DNA from: Hyphomonas sp. L-53-1-40
GTDB taxonomy: Bacteria; Pseudomonadota; Alphaproteobacteria; Caulobacterales; Hyphomonadaceae
Length of the DNA stretch: 64,000 bases
Direction of reading: 5' to 3'
NCBI RefSeq assembly: GCF_000682775.1
Contig: NZ_AWFI01000018.1
Location: forward strand, 62,001 to 126,000
The notes beneath the pieces were generated by a model. It was not told where the DNA came from. It did no database searches and saw only the letters and a list, made by a program, of their open reading frames with translations. This document shows positions 27,321 to 36,964 of the stretch, piece after piece. The position numbers and the translations under genes are program-made. Within the stretch, counting starts at the first letter, position 1. Each line of letters starts with the position of its first letter.

Positions 27321-27547
27321 GTGCGCTCCTTCAACAGCCTCAGCCAGTCCCGCGCCAATGTGGCCGTGTTGGTGCACTGCGTAAAGAGGCCGGGATGCGT
27401 TGAACTTCTCTCGCATCGGGTCATGTGAAAAGATATAGATAATTCGGAATTGGTGCAGATCGGGGCAGGACTAACCCGTTTTCACCACATTCAGGCTGAT
27501 AATTGCTCCTACGCCTACAGGCTCACACTTACCGGACCAGTACCCAT

Positions 27548-30500
27548 ATGGCTGACACGCTCGCGCTTGAAAAAATTGACTGGCATGCACTCGACCAGAT
27601 TAAGTTTGCGGATGAGGAGGCCTTGCTGGAGGATCTGCTCAAACAGACTCCTCTATCCGATGATTTGCGCCAGGCAACCATGCGTCGAGCGCTGGAACTG
27701 GTCGAGACCGCCCGTGCGCGTGGCCGCGATAAGGGCATGATGGAAAGCTTCCTTGAGGAGTTTGGCCTGTCGAATGCCGAAGGTCTGGCCTTGATGTGTC
27801 TGGCCGAGGCGCTGCTGAGGGTGCCCGACGCCGAAACGCGTGATGAGTTGATTGCAGAGAAAATCCGCTCCGGCGACTGGAGCGCGCATCAGGGGCAGTC
27901 TGAATCCTGGCTGGTAAATGCCTCCACCTGGGGGTTGATGCTGACCGGGCAAGTAATTGGTGTGCCCGCAAGTCTGAAGAAAGGACCTGCGAAGTTTATT
28001 CAGGGCCTGATCCGCGAAAGCGGTGAACCGGTCATCCGCGCTGCCATGATGCAGGCCATGCGTATCATGGGTGAGCAGTTTGTTCTCGGACGGACCGTCA
28101 AGGACGCTCAAAAACGCGGACGCAGAATGGTCAAAGCAGGGGATGCAGCGCATTTCAGCTTCGACATGCTCGGGGAAGGTGCCCGCACTGCCGAGGATGC
28201 CGCGCGCTACCTGAAAGCTTACCAGCACGCGATTGACGGTGTTGCCGCCGAAAAGGATAAATCCACCGCGCCGGAACAAGGTAATGGCGTGTCGGTGAAA
28301 ATGTCAGCGCTTCACCCGCGCTACGAAGCGGTAAACCGGGCGCGTATTATGGATGAAATGTATCCGTCCGTACTGGAGCTATGTGAACGCGCAGCGAAAG
28401 CCAATATCAATCTCTGTCTTGATGCGGAGGAAGCTGACCGGCTGGTGCTCAGCTTGCAGATTCTTGATCGGCTTGCGCGGGAACCTTCGCTCAGGAACTG
28501 GAACGGGCTGGGGCTGGCTGTTCAAGCTTACCAGAAGCGCGCAGGTGACGTGATCGAGCGGCTGAAAGATCTCGCCGAGCAGACAGGACATCGTTTCATG
28601 GTGCGGCTCGTCAAGGGCGCATACTGGGACAGCGAAATCAAGCATGCCCACGTCGAGGGCTATCCGAACTTCCCGGTCTTCACCACAAAGGCCGGGACGG
28701 ACTTCAACTATCTGGCCTGCGCGCGCAAGATGCTGGAAGCGAAGGATGCCATCTACCCGCAATTTGCTACGCACAATGCGCACTCGGTCGCCGCAATCGA
28801 GATGCTTGCGGAAGAAATCGGAAACTCGTCATTCGAGTTCCAGCGCTTGCATGGTATGGGAGAGGCGCTCTATGGGGCTGCCGGTCTAGGCCGCCGCGTA
28901 CGGGTCTATGCACCTGTCGGTGCGCACAAAGACTTGCTTCCATATCTGGTGCGACGCCTGCTGGAGAATGGCGCGAATACAAGCTTTGTACACTCCTTCC
29001 TTGATCCGGACGTGCCACCTGAACAAGTTGTGGCGGACCCCATTGTCAAGGTTGAAGTCGGCCCCCGACGGCACCCGCGCATCCCGACGCCGCCACGCTT
29101 GTATGGCGCTGAACGCCGCAACTCCAGCGGTCTCGATCTCAGCCAGCGCAGCGTGCGCGATGAGATGGCTGCCGCGATCAAGAGCTTCCGGGATAGCCCT
29201 GCTATTGCGGCTGGACCTATCGTGTCTGGCAAAGCGGTCGCAGGTGGTGGAGAGATGATCCGTGTGCCGTTTGATACCGAAACTGTCCTTGGAAGCTGCC
29301 GGGACGCGCAGGATGACGATATCGACAAGGCTCTGACGGCGGCGACCCGGTTCCAGCCCGGCTGGGATGAACTCGGAGGCGCGGAGCGGGCCAAACATCT
29401 GCGTGCCATGGGCGACGCCCTGGAAGAAAATGCCGAACGGCTGATCGCGCTGATGGCCCGCGAAGCCGGCAAGACGTTGGCGGATGGTATCGCGGAGGTC
29501 CGTGAAGCGGTCGATTTCTGTCGCTACTACGCCATGCAGGCAGAAGCGGAATTCACGACACTGCAGAAATTACCCGGGCCGACTGGCGAAACCAATCACA
29601 TCTCCCTGCACGGCCGCGGTGTATTTTGTTGCATCAGTCCATGGAACTTCCCGCTGGCTATTTTCACGGGTCAAATCTCTGCCGCCTTGGCTGCGGGCAA
29701 CACGGTGGTGGCCAAGCCGGCAGAGCAGACGCCCCTGATCGCGTTCGAGGCGGTGAAATTATTCCAGAAGGTCGGATTGCCGGGTGACGCCTTGCATCTG
29801 TTGCCGGGCGGGGGAGAATCTGTTGGCGCCAAGCTGATCGGCGATCTTCGCGTATCCGGCGTGTGCTTCACGGGTGGCACGATGACGGCCCGGATCATCA
29901 ACAAGACACTGGCGGACCGCGACGGCCCCATCACACCGCTGATCGCCGAAACAGGCGGTTTGAATAGTATGTTCGTCGATACAACGGCGCTTAGAGAGCA
30001 AGTCATTGACGATGTTATCGACTCTGCCTTTGGCTCAGCGGGCCAGCGTTGTTCCGCGCTTCGGATCGTGTTCCTGCCGAACGAAACCGCAGACCATCTG
30101 ATCGGAGGCTTGATCGGTGCGATGGACGAGCTCAAGATCGGTGACCCCGGCCAGCCAGACACCGATATGGGCCCCGTGATCGATGCAGAGTCCCGCGCCT
30201 CTCTTCAGGCCTATGTCCAGATGATGAAGGAAGAGGCGAAGGTGTTGCACCAGTTGTCGCCCGGGCGGATCGGCGAAACGGGCTATGGGTTTGGTCCGGC
30301 GCTGATCGAGCTGAGTTCCATCGACCAGATAACGGAGGAGAAGTTCGGCCCGATCCTTCACGTATTACGCTACGATCCGGATGACATTGCAGAAGTTGGC
30401 GCAATGATGAGAGGCAAGGGCTACGGCCTGACACTGGGTGTTCATTCGCGGCTCGAAAGCTTTCAGCGAGAGGTGCGTGACGCCTATCCTGTCGGCAATA

Positions 30501-30682
30501 CGTATGTGAACCGGTCAATGACGGGGGCTGTTGTGGGTGTACAGCCCTTTGGGGGAGACGGCTTGTCTGGTACCGGCCCGAAGGCCGGTGGTCCGCACTA
30601 CTTGCATCGTTTTGCGACTGAGCGCACCCTGACGGTGAACATTACGGCACAGGGCGGGGACGCTGAGTTGCTCAGCCTATAA
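27548..30682 (+). CDS. putA: Bifunctional proline dehydrogenase / glutamate-semialdehyde dehydrogenase
   Basis: A 1044-residue PutA that oxidises proline to glutamate in two steps (FAD-linked, then NAD-linked). The proline dehydrogenase barrel spans about 150-470 (MSALHPRYEAVNRARIMDEM, LVKGAYWDSEIKHA, ARKMLEAKDAIYPQFATHNA). The aldehyde dehydrogenase domain spans about 520-1000, with the catalytic Cys in FGSAGQRCSALRIVFL, the general-base Glu in IAETGGLNSMF, and the cofactor loop FTGGTMTARIINK. The length fits the short PutA class without the N-terminal ribbon-helix-helix, so it probably does not repress its own gene. The stop overlaps the next reading frame (TAATG). Confidence 0.96.
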   Translation: MADTLALEKIDWHALDQIKFADEEALLEDLLKQTPLSDDLRQATMRRALELVETARARGRDKGMMESFLEEFGLSNAEGLALMCLAEALLRVPDAETRDELIAEKIRSGDWSAHQGQSESWLVNASTWGLMLTGQVIGVPASLKKGPAKFIQGLIRESGEPVIRAAMMQAMRIMGEQFVLGRTVKDAQKRGRRMVKAGDAAHFSFDMLGEGARTAEDAARYLKAYQHAIDGVAAEKDKSTAPEQGNGVSVKMSALHPRYEAVNRARIMDEMYPSVLELCERAAKANINLCLDAEEADRLVLSLQILDRLAREPSLRNWNGLGLAVQAYQKRAGDVIERLKDLAEQTGHRFMVRLVKGAYWDSEIKHAHVEGYPNFPVFTTKAGTDFNYLACARKMLEAKDAIYPQFATHNAHSVAAIEMLAEEIGNSSFEFQRLHGMGEALYGAAGLGRRVRVYAPVGAHKDLLPYLVRRLLENGANTSFVHSFLDPDVPPEQVVADPIVKVEVGPRRHPRIPTPPRLYGAERRNSSGLDLSQRSVRDEMAAAIKSFRDSPAIAAGPIVSGKAVAGGGEMIRVPFDTETVLGSCRDAQDDDIDKALTAATRFQPGWDELGGAERAKHLRAMGDALEENAERLIALMAREAGKTLADGIAEVREAVDFCRYYAMQAEAEFTTLQKLPGPTGETNHISLHGRGVFCCISPWNFPLAIFTGQISAALAAGNTVVAKPAEQTPLIAFEAVKLFQKVGLPGDALHLLPGGGESVGAKLIGDLRVSGVCFTGGTMTARIINKTLADRDGPITPLIAETGGLNSMFVDTTALREQVIDDVIDSAFGSAGQRCSALRIVFLPNETADHLIGGLIGAMDELKIGDPGQPDTDMGPVIDAESRASLQAYVQMMKEEAKVLHQLSPGRIGETGYGFGPALIELSSIDQITEEKFGPILHVLRYDPDDIAEVGAMMRGKGYGLTLGVHSRLESFQREVRDAYPVGNTYVNRSMTGAVVGVQPFGGDGLSGTGPKAGGPHYLHRFATERTLTVNITAQGGDAELLSL

Positions 30683-30693
30683 TGGAGTTTTGC

Positions 30694-31563
30694 ATGAAGA
30701 GACTTGCCTTGGTTGCGTTGGCGGGGGCGCTATTGCTGACGGTTGGCTGCCAGAAACAGGTTCGGGATTTGTCGGACGTGAGTGAAACGTCAGGTGAGGT
30801 TGACGAGGCAGGTGGAGAAGACACCTCGATTGATGTTGCGACTATTGCTTCGGTAGACGAACTTCCCCGCGAAATCATCGTCGATGATGAGTTTCTCAAG
30901 GCTGAGGTCACAATTGATGAGGCCGTGTTCTCCGAGGCGCCGGCCATTGGCATGGATCTGGTAGAGAATGCTCAAATCCGGATCGAGGCAATGTCGGAAG
31001 ATGCCCAAGCCTACAAAGCGGCTGATCCGGAATACTTCCGAGCCTATGGTCTGCGGATCAATTGGGGCATCGTGGCGGAGAGTGGAAATGTGGTGAGTCT
31101 TGAAGGCTTCCATTATACATTTACTGGCGGTGCACATGGAAATTACTTCACCGCTGGACGAATCTACAACGGGGCGACTGGCGAACCGATGCGGCTCAGT
31201 AGTTTTCTGCGTGAACCGCAGGCTGCCATAAAGACGCACATGAATGAGGTGTGGACAGAAATAGCCAGGCAGAAAGTCAAGAAAAGTGGAAATGTATCTG
31301 ACTTTGAGCGTTTCAAAAGTGAGGCGATGGAGCTGGTCAGCGCTGACATGGTTCTGGCGGGGGATGTGAACTTCGTGCCATCGACTTTGCCGGGTAGGTT
31401 CGGTGGGTATACGGTCCATTTTGCCCCCTATGACATTGGCTCATATGCGGAAGGAGCCTATCATGTCACAATTCCTCAATCAGTGTTCCGTGAGTCCGTG
31501 AAGCAGCAATATGTATCTTTGTTCGATGGAGAACCTGCCGCCGTTGAACGATTGGGCGAATAG
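30694..31563 (+). CDS. DUF4163/DUF3298 lipoprotein
   Basis: A 289-residue lipoprotein (LLLTVGC, Cys19). A Glu/Asp-rich linker is followed by a domain with the DUF4163 and DUF3298 patterns also seen in the anti-sigma factor RsiV: LEGFHYTFTGGAHGNYFTAG, then SSFLREPQAAIKTHM and the end YDIGSYAEGAYHVTIPQSVF. RsiV binds lysozyme through this domain, but here no sigma factor is adjacent, so a generic envelope role is all that can be said. The ATG at 30694 has GGAG 7 bases upstream; an earlier in-frame ATG (30682) overlaps the putA stop. Confidence 0.8.
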   Translation: MKRLALVALAGALLLTVGCQKQVRDLSDVSETSGEVDEAGGEDTSIDVATIASVDELPREIIVDDEFLKAEVTIDEAVFSEAPAIGMDLVENAQIRIEAMSEDAQAYKAADPEYFRAYGLRINWGIVAESGNVVSLEGFHYTFTGGAHGNYFTAGRIYNGATGEPMRLSSFLREPQAAIKTHMNEVWTEIARQKVKKSGNVSDFERFKSEAMELVSADMVLAGDVNFVPSTLPGRFGGYTVHFAPYDIGSYAEGAYHVTIPQSVFRESVKQQYVSLFDGEPAAVERLGE

Positions 31564-31570
31564 CGCGATA

Positions 31571-33352
31571 TTATTCGACCGTATCGTGATCAATCTCGAA
31601 AAGTCTCAGACGTGCCCCGGCTTTTGGTGAGACTTCTACAAGACCCGGCCAGTCGTGGCTGGAACTCAGGGTCGCAAAGAGAAGCGCCGTGCTCGGATCA
31701 GCGCTCGTCTCAGGCAGGGTGCAAATCGCCACATAGCTATAAGGTGCAAGCGCTTGCTTGCGCAGCTCCGGGTTTGTCGACGCAAAGGTTTGGAAGACGC
31801 GTTCGATGCCTGGGGAGGCTCTGTGAAACGGCATCGCGGCAATCTTGTGTGCGGAGCCTGTGTCGGAGATATATTCCGCCAGCGTGAGAGACAGGCCGAG
31901 CGGTGCCATGATCCTAGAGGCCGGTAACGTCTCCAGGCTGGAGAGATCGGCATCCCGGCATGCATCGCCCTCCATGTAATCGATCAAGGTGAGCGTCCGG
32001 CCTGTTGGTTTGACGAGCAGGGCGAAGCTGGCCAGCAGGAGCACGGGCGGCAACAAGACCGCGATGGCTCTTCGTGCGCCCCCATCCTCCCTTACCCTCT
32101 CGATGAACAGGGGGACGAAGAGGGGCAGGAGCACGGCGGGAAATTTGAAGTTTCGCATTTGCCAGGCTGTGAGCAGTGTGCCCAGCGTAGCTATCAGCAG
32201 TAGGATCAGAACGGGAGACCGGTAAGTCTTGGGGTTCATCCATGCGCCGAGTGTGAGCGCCAGTAGAGCCATGAAGATGAGCACGAGTAGGTTCTCGCCA
32301 CGTGCGAAGGCACCTGCAGGTCCCTTTTCCTGGATGACATTCGAGATCCAGTAAGTATGGGCAGTCTCATTGATCATGGTGTAGGGGCCCGCATGGCATT
32401 CGGGAAACGCCGTCCACAGAACGCCCAGAACAACAAGCGCACCTGCCACGAGCACTCCTAGTCGCGCGGTCGGGCTGTGCAGGCCAAGACGTTTCCAGAT
32501 GATAGGCGCGCCCGCAGCTACGACTCCAGCCGCTATCAAGGCGCTGGCCCAAGGGGCTGAGAGGGCATCGCACTGCGTCTGGAAAAGTGTCCCGCCGGTC
32601 AGGAGCAGCCCGGCGGGCAGGGTGAATGCCAACAATGACCATCCAGTGAGGCTCAACCTCGCTACCATGGTCGAATTTGGTGCGAGGGCCGCGTGGATAG
32701 CTACTCCTGCAAGGGCGAGAGCAATGTAGGGTGCGCACTCGAGGCCGACAGCGATGGAGAGGACGCTTGCGACGCCGACGAGAATGCCTGCAAACCGATG
32801 TTTCGACACGATCCCGAGGCAGAGCGCGAGCAGCAGGACGATCTGGACATTGTGATGGTCGACCCGGTTTGGCATGAACTCGATTACGGCAAACAGGGAG
32901 GCGACCGCCGCAGCGCCAATCTGCGGCAGGCTTGGCTGCTCCCCAAGGATCTCCCGGATCAGCCGCACGGCCAGCCACGCATATGCGATGAGCCAGAGCA
33001 GTGGAACGACAAAACGAGCTATCTCGAACGCCGCATCCTGTCCAAGAGCGGGCTGGAATAGCCAAGTGACCAGCACATAGGGTAGATCAACCAGACGCGA
33101 CCAAGGTGAGACGTACGGCTCCGGCATGGCCAGAAAGGGCCACGTCAAATCATGCCACTCACCATCGCGCAGCAGGTCGGCGATTTGCAGCCGCCGGGCG
33201 ATGTCGTCAATATCCTGAACCGTGCTGCCATTAACGGCGTCGCCAGCCAGCAGACCGATGGCAATGAGCAGAAAAGTCCCTATCGGCAGCAGTGACGAGA
33301 GCCGAGAGCGTAGCGATGTATTTTCAGGTTGCACCGCGTGCTGACTCCCCAT
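31571..33352 (-). CDS. Polytopic membrane protein, GT-C glycosyltransferase-like
   Basis: A 593-residue protein with about 11-13 hydrophobic helices and a C-terminal soluble part of about 130 residues. Near the N-terminus it has DIDDIARRLQIADLLRDGEW, WSRLVDLPYVLVTWLF and, further on, EFMPNRVDHHNVQIVLLLAL. This is the pattern of an alphaproteobacterial family resembling GT-C transferases, with an acidic loop after TM1 and a periplasmic HH pair. I would expect a polyprenyl-phosphate-sugar-dependent transferase, but the activity is inference. The ATG at 33352 was chosen; a TTG 45 bases earlier is possible. Convergent with the DUF3298 gene, 7 bases apart. Confidence 0.7.
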   Translation of the reverse strand: MGSQHAVQPENTSLRSRLSSLLPIGTFLLIAIGLLAGDAVNGSTVQDIDDIARRLQIADLLRDGEWHDLTWPFLAMPEPYVSPWSRLVDLPYVLVTWLFQPALGQDAAFEIARFVVPLLWLIAYAWLAVRLIREILGEQPSLPQIGAAAVASLFAVIEFMPNRVDHHNVQIVLLLALCLGIVSKHRFAGILVGVASVLSIAVGLECAPYIALALAGVAIHAALAPNSTMVARLSLTGWSLLAFTLPAGLLLTGGTLFQTQCDALSAPWASALIAAGVVAAGAPIIWKRLGLHSPTARLGVLVAGALVVLGVLWTAFPECHAGPYTMINETAHTYWISNVIQEKGPAGAFARGENLLVLIFMALLALTLGAWMNPKTYRSPVLILLLIATLGTLLTAWQMRNFKFPAVLLPLFVPLFIERVREDGGARRAIAVLLPPVLLLASFALLVKPTGRTLTLIDYMEGDACRDADLSSLETLPASRIMAPLGLSLTLAEYISDTGSAHKIAAMPFHRASPGIERVFQTFASTNPELRKQALAPYSYVAICTLPETSADPSTALLFATLSSSHDWPGLVEVSPKAGARLRLFEIDHDTVE

Positions 33353-33417
33353 CGTCCAGGAGTGCACACTAGGCTGAAAACATGAAGAAAAGCCCAAACA
33401 GGCGCTGAGGGCCGGTG

Positions 33418-33858
33418 TCAGTCGTTGCAGGCCTGATAGGAAAAGTCTCGCCGGTTGGACCCGTCTTCCAGCGCAATATGCGCTTTCAGAGTGTCGCCCT
33501 CGCGTTGGTAGTGAATTAGCTGCGGATAGTCGTGTGCACTGTTGATGAAAGTAACCGACTGGTCCCCCTGCAGGCTTTCCACGAATTTCGACGGGCCAAC
33601 GCCCGCCGGATAGACATTGAGCACGTAGAGCGGGCCGGGTTTGATGCGCATCTGCTCAAAAAAGCTCACGCCGCCATCACCCAGTGTCACCGCATAGCCG
33701 AAAAGGTAGCCCGCTTCCGGCATTGACCAGACTTCCTTTGATGTTCCGCTTTCGCTGATCCAACAGCCTGTAATCCACGCCAAAGGGTGCGCGGGCGGTT
33801 CTGGTTCGACTGATGCGCACCCTGCCAGCGCAAGGAGTCCAAGCAAACTTCGTTTCAT
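33418..33858 (-). CDS. DUF6265-like lipoprotein
   Basis: A 146-residue lipoprotein (LALAGC, Cys14) with a small calycin-like beta-barrel: LAWITGCWISESGTSKEVWS, MPEAGYLFGYAVT, FVESLQGDQSVTFINSAHDY, and LKAHIALEDGSNRRDFSYQA. The GCW..EVW start and HDYPQ element match proteins annotated as DUF6265. Function unknown; possibly binding a small hydrophobic ligand. It lies between the thioesterase pair and the GT-C-like gene on the same strand. Confidence 0.75.
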   Translation of the reverse strand: MKRSLLGLLALAGCASVEPEPPAHPLAWITGCWISESGTSKEVWSMPEAGYLFGYAVTLGDGGVSFFEQMRIKPGPLYVLNVYPAGVGPSKFVESLQGDQSVTFINSAHDYPQLIHYQREGDTLKAHIALEDGSNRRDFSYQACND

Positions 33859-33884
33859 GTGATCACCTGCATCCAGTCAGGGCT

Positions 33885-34325
33885 CTAGTCCCCTGATACC
33901 ATGAAATGCGCCATCAGAGTCGTAACGGGCTTGGCGCGTTCGTCCTGCCACGCCTCTGCGCGGACCGAACACATGCGCCGCCCCATCTTGGTAATTTCTG
34001 CGCGGGCGTAGAGGTCTTTGGCGTGGCCCTGGCGGAGATAGTCGATCGTCAGATTGATAGGTCGCGGCGGTCGTTCAAGATGCTCGGTTACAAGGAAGAC
34101 CTGTGCTTGGGAAGTCAGCTCCAGAAAGGCGGCGATGGCGCCGCCGTGAATGGCCTTGATCATGAAATTGCCGATCAGCTTTTCCTGATACGGCATGATC
34201 ATCGTCATCTCGTCGCCCATGACTTCGCATCTCAAGCCCATTTCCTGAGCGAGGGGGGTGCGAGCAATGAAGGCGCGGACTTCATCGGCGCGCGTCTGTT
34301 TAGTAGTATCAATGTCATTCACCAC
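33885..34325 (-). CDS. PaaI-type hotdog thioesterase, second of a pair
   Basis: A 146-residue hotdog-fold protein. The active-site helix region IHGGAIAAFLELTSQAQVFL at about 60-78 has the HGG motif of the PaaI/4HBT group, and LTIDYLRQGHAKDLYARAEI forms the strand that lines the acyl pocket. It starts with GTG at 34325, overlapping the stop of the upstream thioesterase by one base (TAGTG), so the two are translationally coupled. They may form a hetero-oligomer acting on an acyl-CoA; the substrate is unknown. Confidence 0.82.
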   Translation of the reverse strand: MVNDIDTTKQTRADEVRAFIARTPLAQEMGLRCEVMGDEMTMIMPYQEKLIGNFMIKAIHGGAIAAFLELTSQAQVFLVTEHLERPPRPINLTIDYLRQGHAKDLYARAEITKMGRRMCSVRAEAWQDERAKPVTTLMAHFMVSGD

Positions 34326-34804
34326 TACATCGTCCTCATGCTGTCAACCGAGCGCGGTTTGTTGATGGCAAATGCACCTGCGGCGGTGGCAATCACCTTG
34401 TCGCGGCTCTCATGATAGGCCCAGGCGCGGGTGAAGCAGATGTTTCGCGTCACGTGATAGCATTCGGCTTCGCCAATGATGTCGCGTCCCTTGTCGGCCG
34501 GGCGCATATAGTCGAGACGCAAGTCCAGCGTCGCCACGAAACGCGGCTTGGGCAGGGCAGAGCTGGCGGCTGTACCACACAAATTGTCAAGGAATGCGGT
34601 CAGGACGCCGCCATGAATGACGCCGGTGTCCGGATCACCCACCAGGCGTTCTTTCCAGGGCTGCAGGCCCCAGACATGGCCCTTCTCAATGCGGGTAAAA
34701 CGGAACGCCATGCGGCGGCCCCACGGGATACCCCCACTGATCATGTCTATGTTTTCGTTCATGACCTCCCACGGTGCGGGAGATGACGCGGCGTCATCAC
34801 TCAT
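34325..34804 (-). CDS. PaaI-type hotdog thioesterase, first of a pair
   Basis: A 159-residue hotdog-fold thioesterase: VIHGGVLTAFLDNLCGTAAS is the HGG active-site region and LRLDYMRPADKGRDIIGEAE the following strands. The ATG at 34804 has GAGG upstream; a much longer open frame to 35083 runs antisense to the monooxygenase gene and is not credible. Paired with the gene at 33885. Divergent from the monooxygenase across 90 bases. Confidence 0.82.
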   Translation of the reverse strand: MSDDAASSPAPWEVMNENIDMISGGIPWGRRMAFRFTRIEKGHVWGLQPWKERLVGDPDTGVIHGGVLTAFLDNLCGTAASSALPKPRFVATLDLRLDYMRPADKGRDIIGEAECYHVTRNICFTRAWAYHESRDKVIATAAGAFAINKPRSVDSMRTM

Positions 34805-34894
34805 AATGGTCCTCATTCGTTTGACGAGTCGTTCTGCCCGGATAACATCATTGGCGATAGAGCAAAACAAAGAGCTCATGTGGAGGAAGATGAG

Positions 34895-36226
34895 ATGGCA
34901 TTTGACGGCGCGACGAAGCCCAAGGTTTGTATCATTGGGGCAGGGTGCTCCGGCTTCACGATGGCCAAGCGTCTTAAGGATTATGACATCCCGTATGATT
35001 GTTTCGAGATGTCGGACAATATCGGCGGCAATTGGTATTATAAAAACCCGAACGGCGCCTCGTCTTGCTACCAGTCTCTCCATATAGATACGTCCAAGTG
35101 GCGCTTAGCCTTTGAGGATTATCCGGTTCCTGAGGATTGGCCGGATTTCCCCCACCATGCTCAACTGCTTCAATATTTCCACGACTATGTCGATCATTTT
35201 GGCCTGCGTGATACCATCACGTTCAACACGGCGGTGACCGATGTCGCAGACCTGCCGGGCAATCGATGGAAAGTGACACTATCAACCGGCGAAAGCCGCG
35301 AATATGACGCCGTTATCGTGGCGAACGGACATCACTGGGATCCGCGCATGCCGGAATATCCGGGGTCGTTTGATGGCTATCAGGTACATTCGCACAATTA
35401 TACGGATCCGTTCGAGCCATATGACTTTCGGGACAAGCGCGCCATGGTTGTAGGCGGCGGGAATTCGGCCATGGACATTTCGTCGGAGCTTTCCCAGCGT
35501 CCCCTGACCGAACGCCTGTTTATATCCATGCGTCGAGGCGTCTGGGTCTTGCCGAAATACATGGATGGACAGCCGGCCGACAAGGCCGTGTTGCCGGGAT
35601 GGTTGCCATCGGGGATTGGGCGTGCGTTGGCGCGTAAGAAGATCAAGAAGACTATCGGCATGATGGAGGATTATGGCCTGCCAAAGCCAGACCATGAGCC
35701 CCTCGATGGACACCCCTCCGTATCCGGTGAATTCCTGACGCGCGTTGGCTGTGGGGACATATGCCCCAAGCCGGGTATCGAACGTCTTGATGGGGATGGC
35801 GTGGTCTTCACGGATGGGACAAGGGAAAAGATCGACGCGATTGTCTGGGCGACCGGCTACAATGTGACGTTCCCTTTCCTGAAACAGGACGATCTGACTC
35901 CAAAGGAAAACGTGTTCCCGCTTTACAAGCGTATGGTGAAACCGGGACGTGAAACCATCTTTTTCCTCGGCCTGGCGCAGCCTTTGCCCACGCTCGTGAA
36001 CTTCGCCGAGCAACAATCCAAACTGGTCGGCGCTGCGCTGAATGGCGATTATGCGTTTCCTGAAATCCAGGAGATGGAGCGGATTACAAAAGAAGATGAA
36101 CAGCAACATCTTGGTCATTTCTATGACAGTCCGCGTCATCGGATGCAGGTCGATTTCAATCTTTATTGCAAAGACCTGAAGAAAGAGATTGAACAGGGGG
36201 CGAAGCGCGCGCGCGTGGTTGCCTGA
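34895..36226 (+). CDS. FAD-dependent monooxygenase, FMO type
   Basis: A 443-residue flavin-containing monooxygenase. The FAD loop is GAGCSG (CIIGAGCSGFTMAKRL, near 13-28), and the NADPH loop is GGGNSAMD (MVVGGGNSAMDISSEL). The FMO identifying sequence FxGxxxHxxxY appears as FDGYQVHSHNY at about 166-176, separating it from Baeyer-Villiger enzymes with the FxGxxxHxxxW/P form. Late motif VWATGYNVTFPFL. The ATG at 34895 follows GGAGG by 8 bases; a GTG five codons earlier would remove that spacing. Probably oxidises N- or S-containing compounds in the cytoplasm; substrate unknown. Confidence 0.9.
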   Translation: MAFDGATKPKVCIIGAGCSGFTMAKRLKDYDIPYDCFEMSDNIGGNWYYKNPNGASSCYQSLHIDTSKWRLAFEDYPVPEDWPDFPHHAQLLQYFHDYVDHFGLRDTITFNTAVTDVADLPGNRWKVTLSTGESREYDAVIVANGHHWDPRMPEYPGSFDGYQVHSHNYTDPFEPYDFRDKRAMVVGGGNSAMDISSELSQRPLTERLFISMRRGVWVLPKYMDGQPADKAVLPGWLPSGIGRALARKKIKKTIGMMEDYGLPKPDHEPLDGHPSVSGEFLTRVGCGDICPKPGIERLDGDGVVFTDGTREKIDAIVWATGYNVTFPFLKQDDLTPKENVFPLYKRMVKPGRETIFFLGLAQPLPTLVNFAEQQSKLVGAALNGDYAFPEIQEMERITKEDEQQHLGHFYDSPRHRMQVDFNLYCKDLKKEIEQGAKRARVVA

Positions 36227-36258
36227 TGTTAACCGGTCGTGGGGTATAAACAGGACCC

Positions 36259-36948
36259 ATGACCCGATTGCCTTTCTTGTCTGCCGCCTTGTTGCTGGCT
36301 GCTTGTGCGTCGCCAGCGCCGGTGAAGATACACTATCCGCCGGCAGAAACCCCTGATGCGTCTGTCGGTGCGGCGCCCGTGGGCGCTGTGGCAGAGCAGG
36401 GACCCTTCGCTCCGAACGCCTATTTGCGAGCTTGTTACGGGATCCGGGTCTCCAATTCGCCGATCGTGGACAAGGATGGCTGGGTCGTGAACTACAAGCC
36501 GATTGTGGTGGTGAACGGCATACCGCTTGCCGCCGCGCCGGCAAATGATGTCTGTCTCACGTCAGGCTTTGGCCAGCGCTTTGGCAGGCGACACGATGGT
36601 ATCGACCTGCAGTCGCGCCCGGCGGGGACGATTTACGCCAGTGCACCGGGCAAAATCATCGAGTCCCGTGTCTCGACAGGGTATGGCAACATGGTGCTGA
36701 TCGATCACGGCAAGGGAGTGTACACGCGCTACGCTCACCTCGCCTATATCCAGCCGGGCGTTACCAAGGGCGCAACAATTGGTTTCGGCCAGCCCGTTGG
36801 CTTCATGGGGGCCAGCGGCAATGCGACCGCCATTCATATCCACTTTGAAATCCTGACAGGTGACTACAGGAACCCGCGCGGTTCCAAGGGCCTCATGCCG
36901 CGTGACCCTTTTTCATTTCCCCCTTATGAGTATGCGCAAGCCTATTAG
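36259..36948 (+). CDS. M23 (LytM) family peptidase-like lipoprotein
   Basis: A 229-residue lipoprotein (LLLAAC, Cys16). A short linker and a Cys-containing beta region precede a LytM domain at about 90-210. The zinc ligands are visible: His and Asp in RRHDGIDLQSR, and the HxH motif in TAIHIHFEIL. The complete ligand set suggests an active peptidoglycan endopeptidase in the periplasm rather than an EnvC-like activator. Followed 16 bases later by another lipoprotein gene, likely the same operon. Confidence 0.9.
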   Translation: MTRLPFLSAALLLAACASPAPVKIHYPPAETPDASVGAAPVGAVAEQGPFAPNAYLRACYGIRVSNSPIVDKDGWVVNYKPIVVVNGIPLAAAPANDVCLTSGFGQRFGRRHDGIDLQSRPAGTIYASAPGKIIESRVSTGYGNMVLIDHGKGVYTRYAHLAYIQPGVTKGATIGFGQPVGFMGASGNATAIHIHFEILTGDYRNPRGSKGLMPRDPFSFPPYEYAQAY

Positions 36949-36964
36949 GGACTGGGAGGACGAT

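Noticed and set aside
35282-36544. Open frame antisense to the FAD monooxygenase and M23 genes, 420 codons
   Set aside because: Covers two clear plus-strand genes, has no ribosome site and no recognisable protein pattern.
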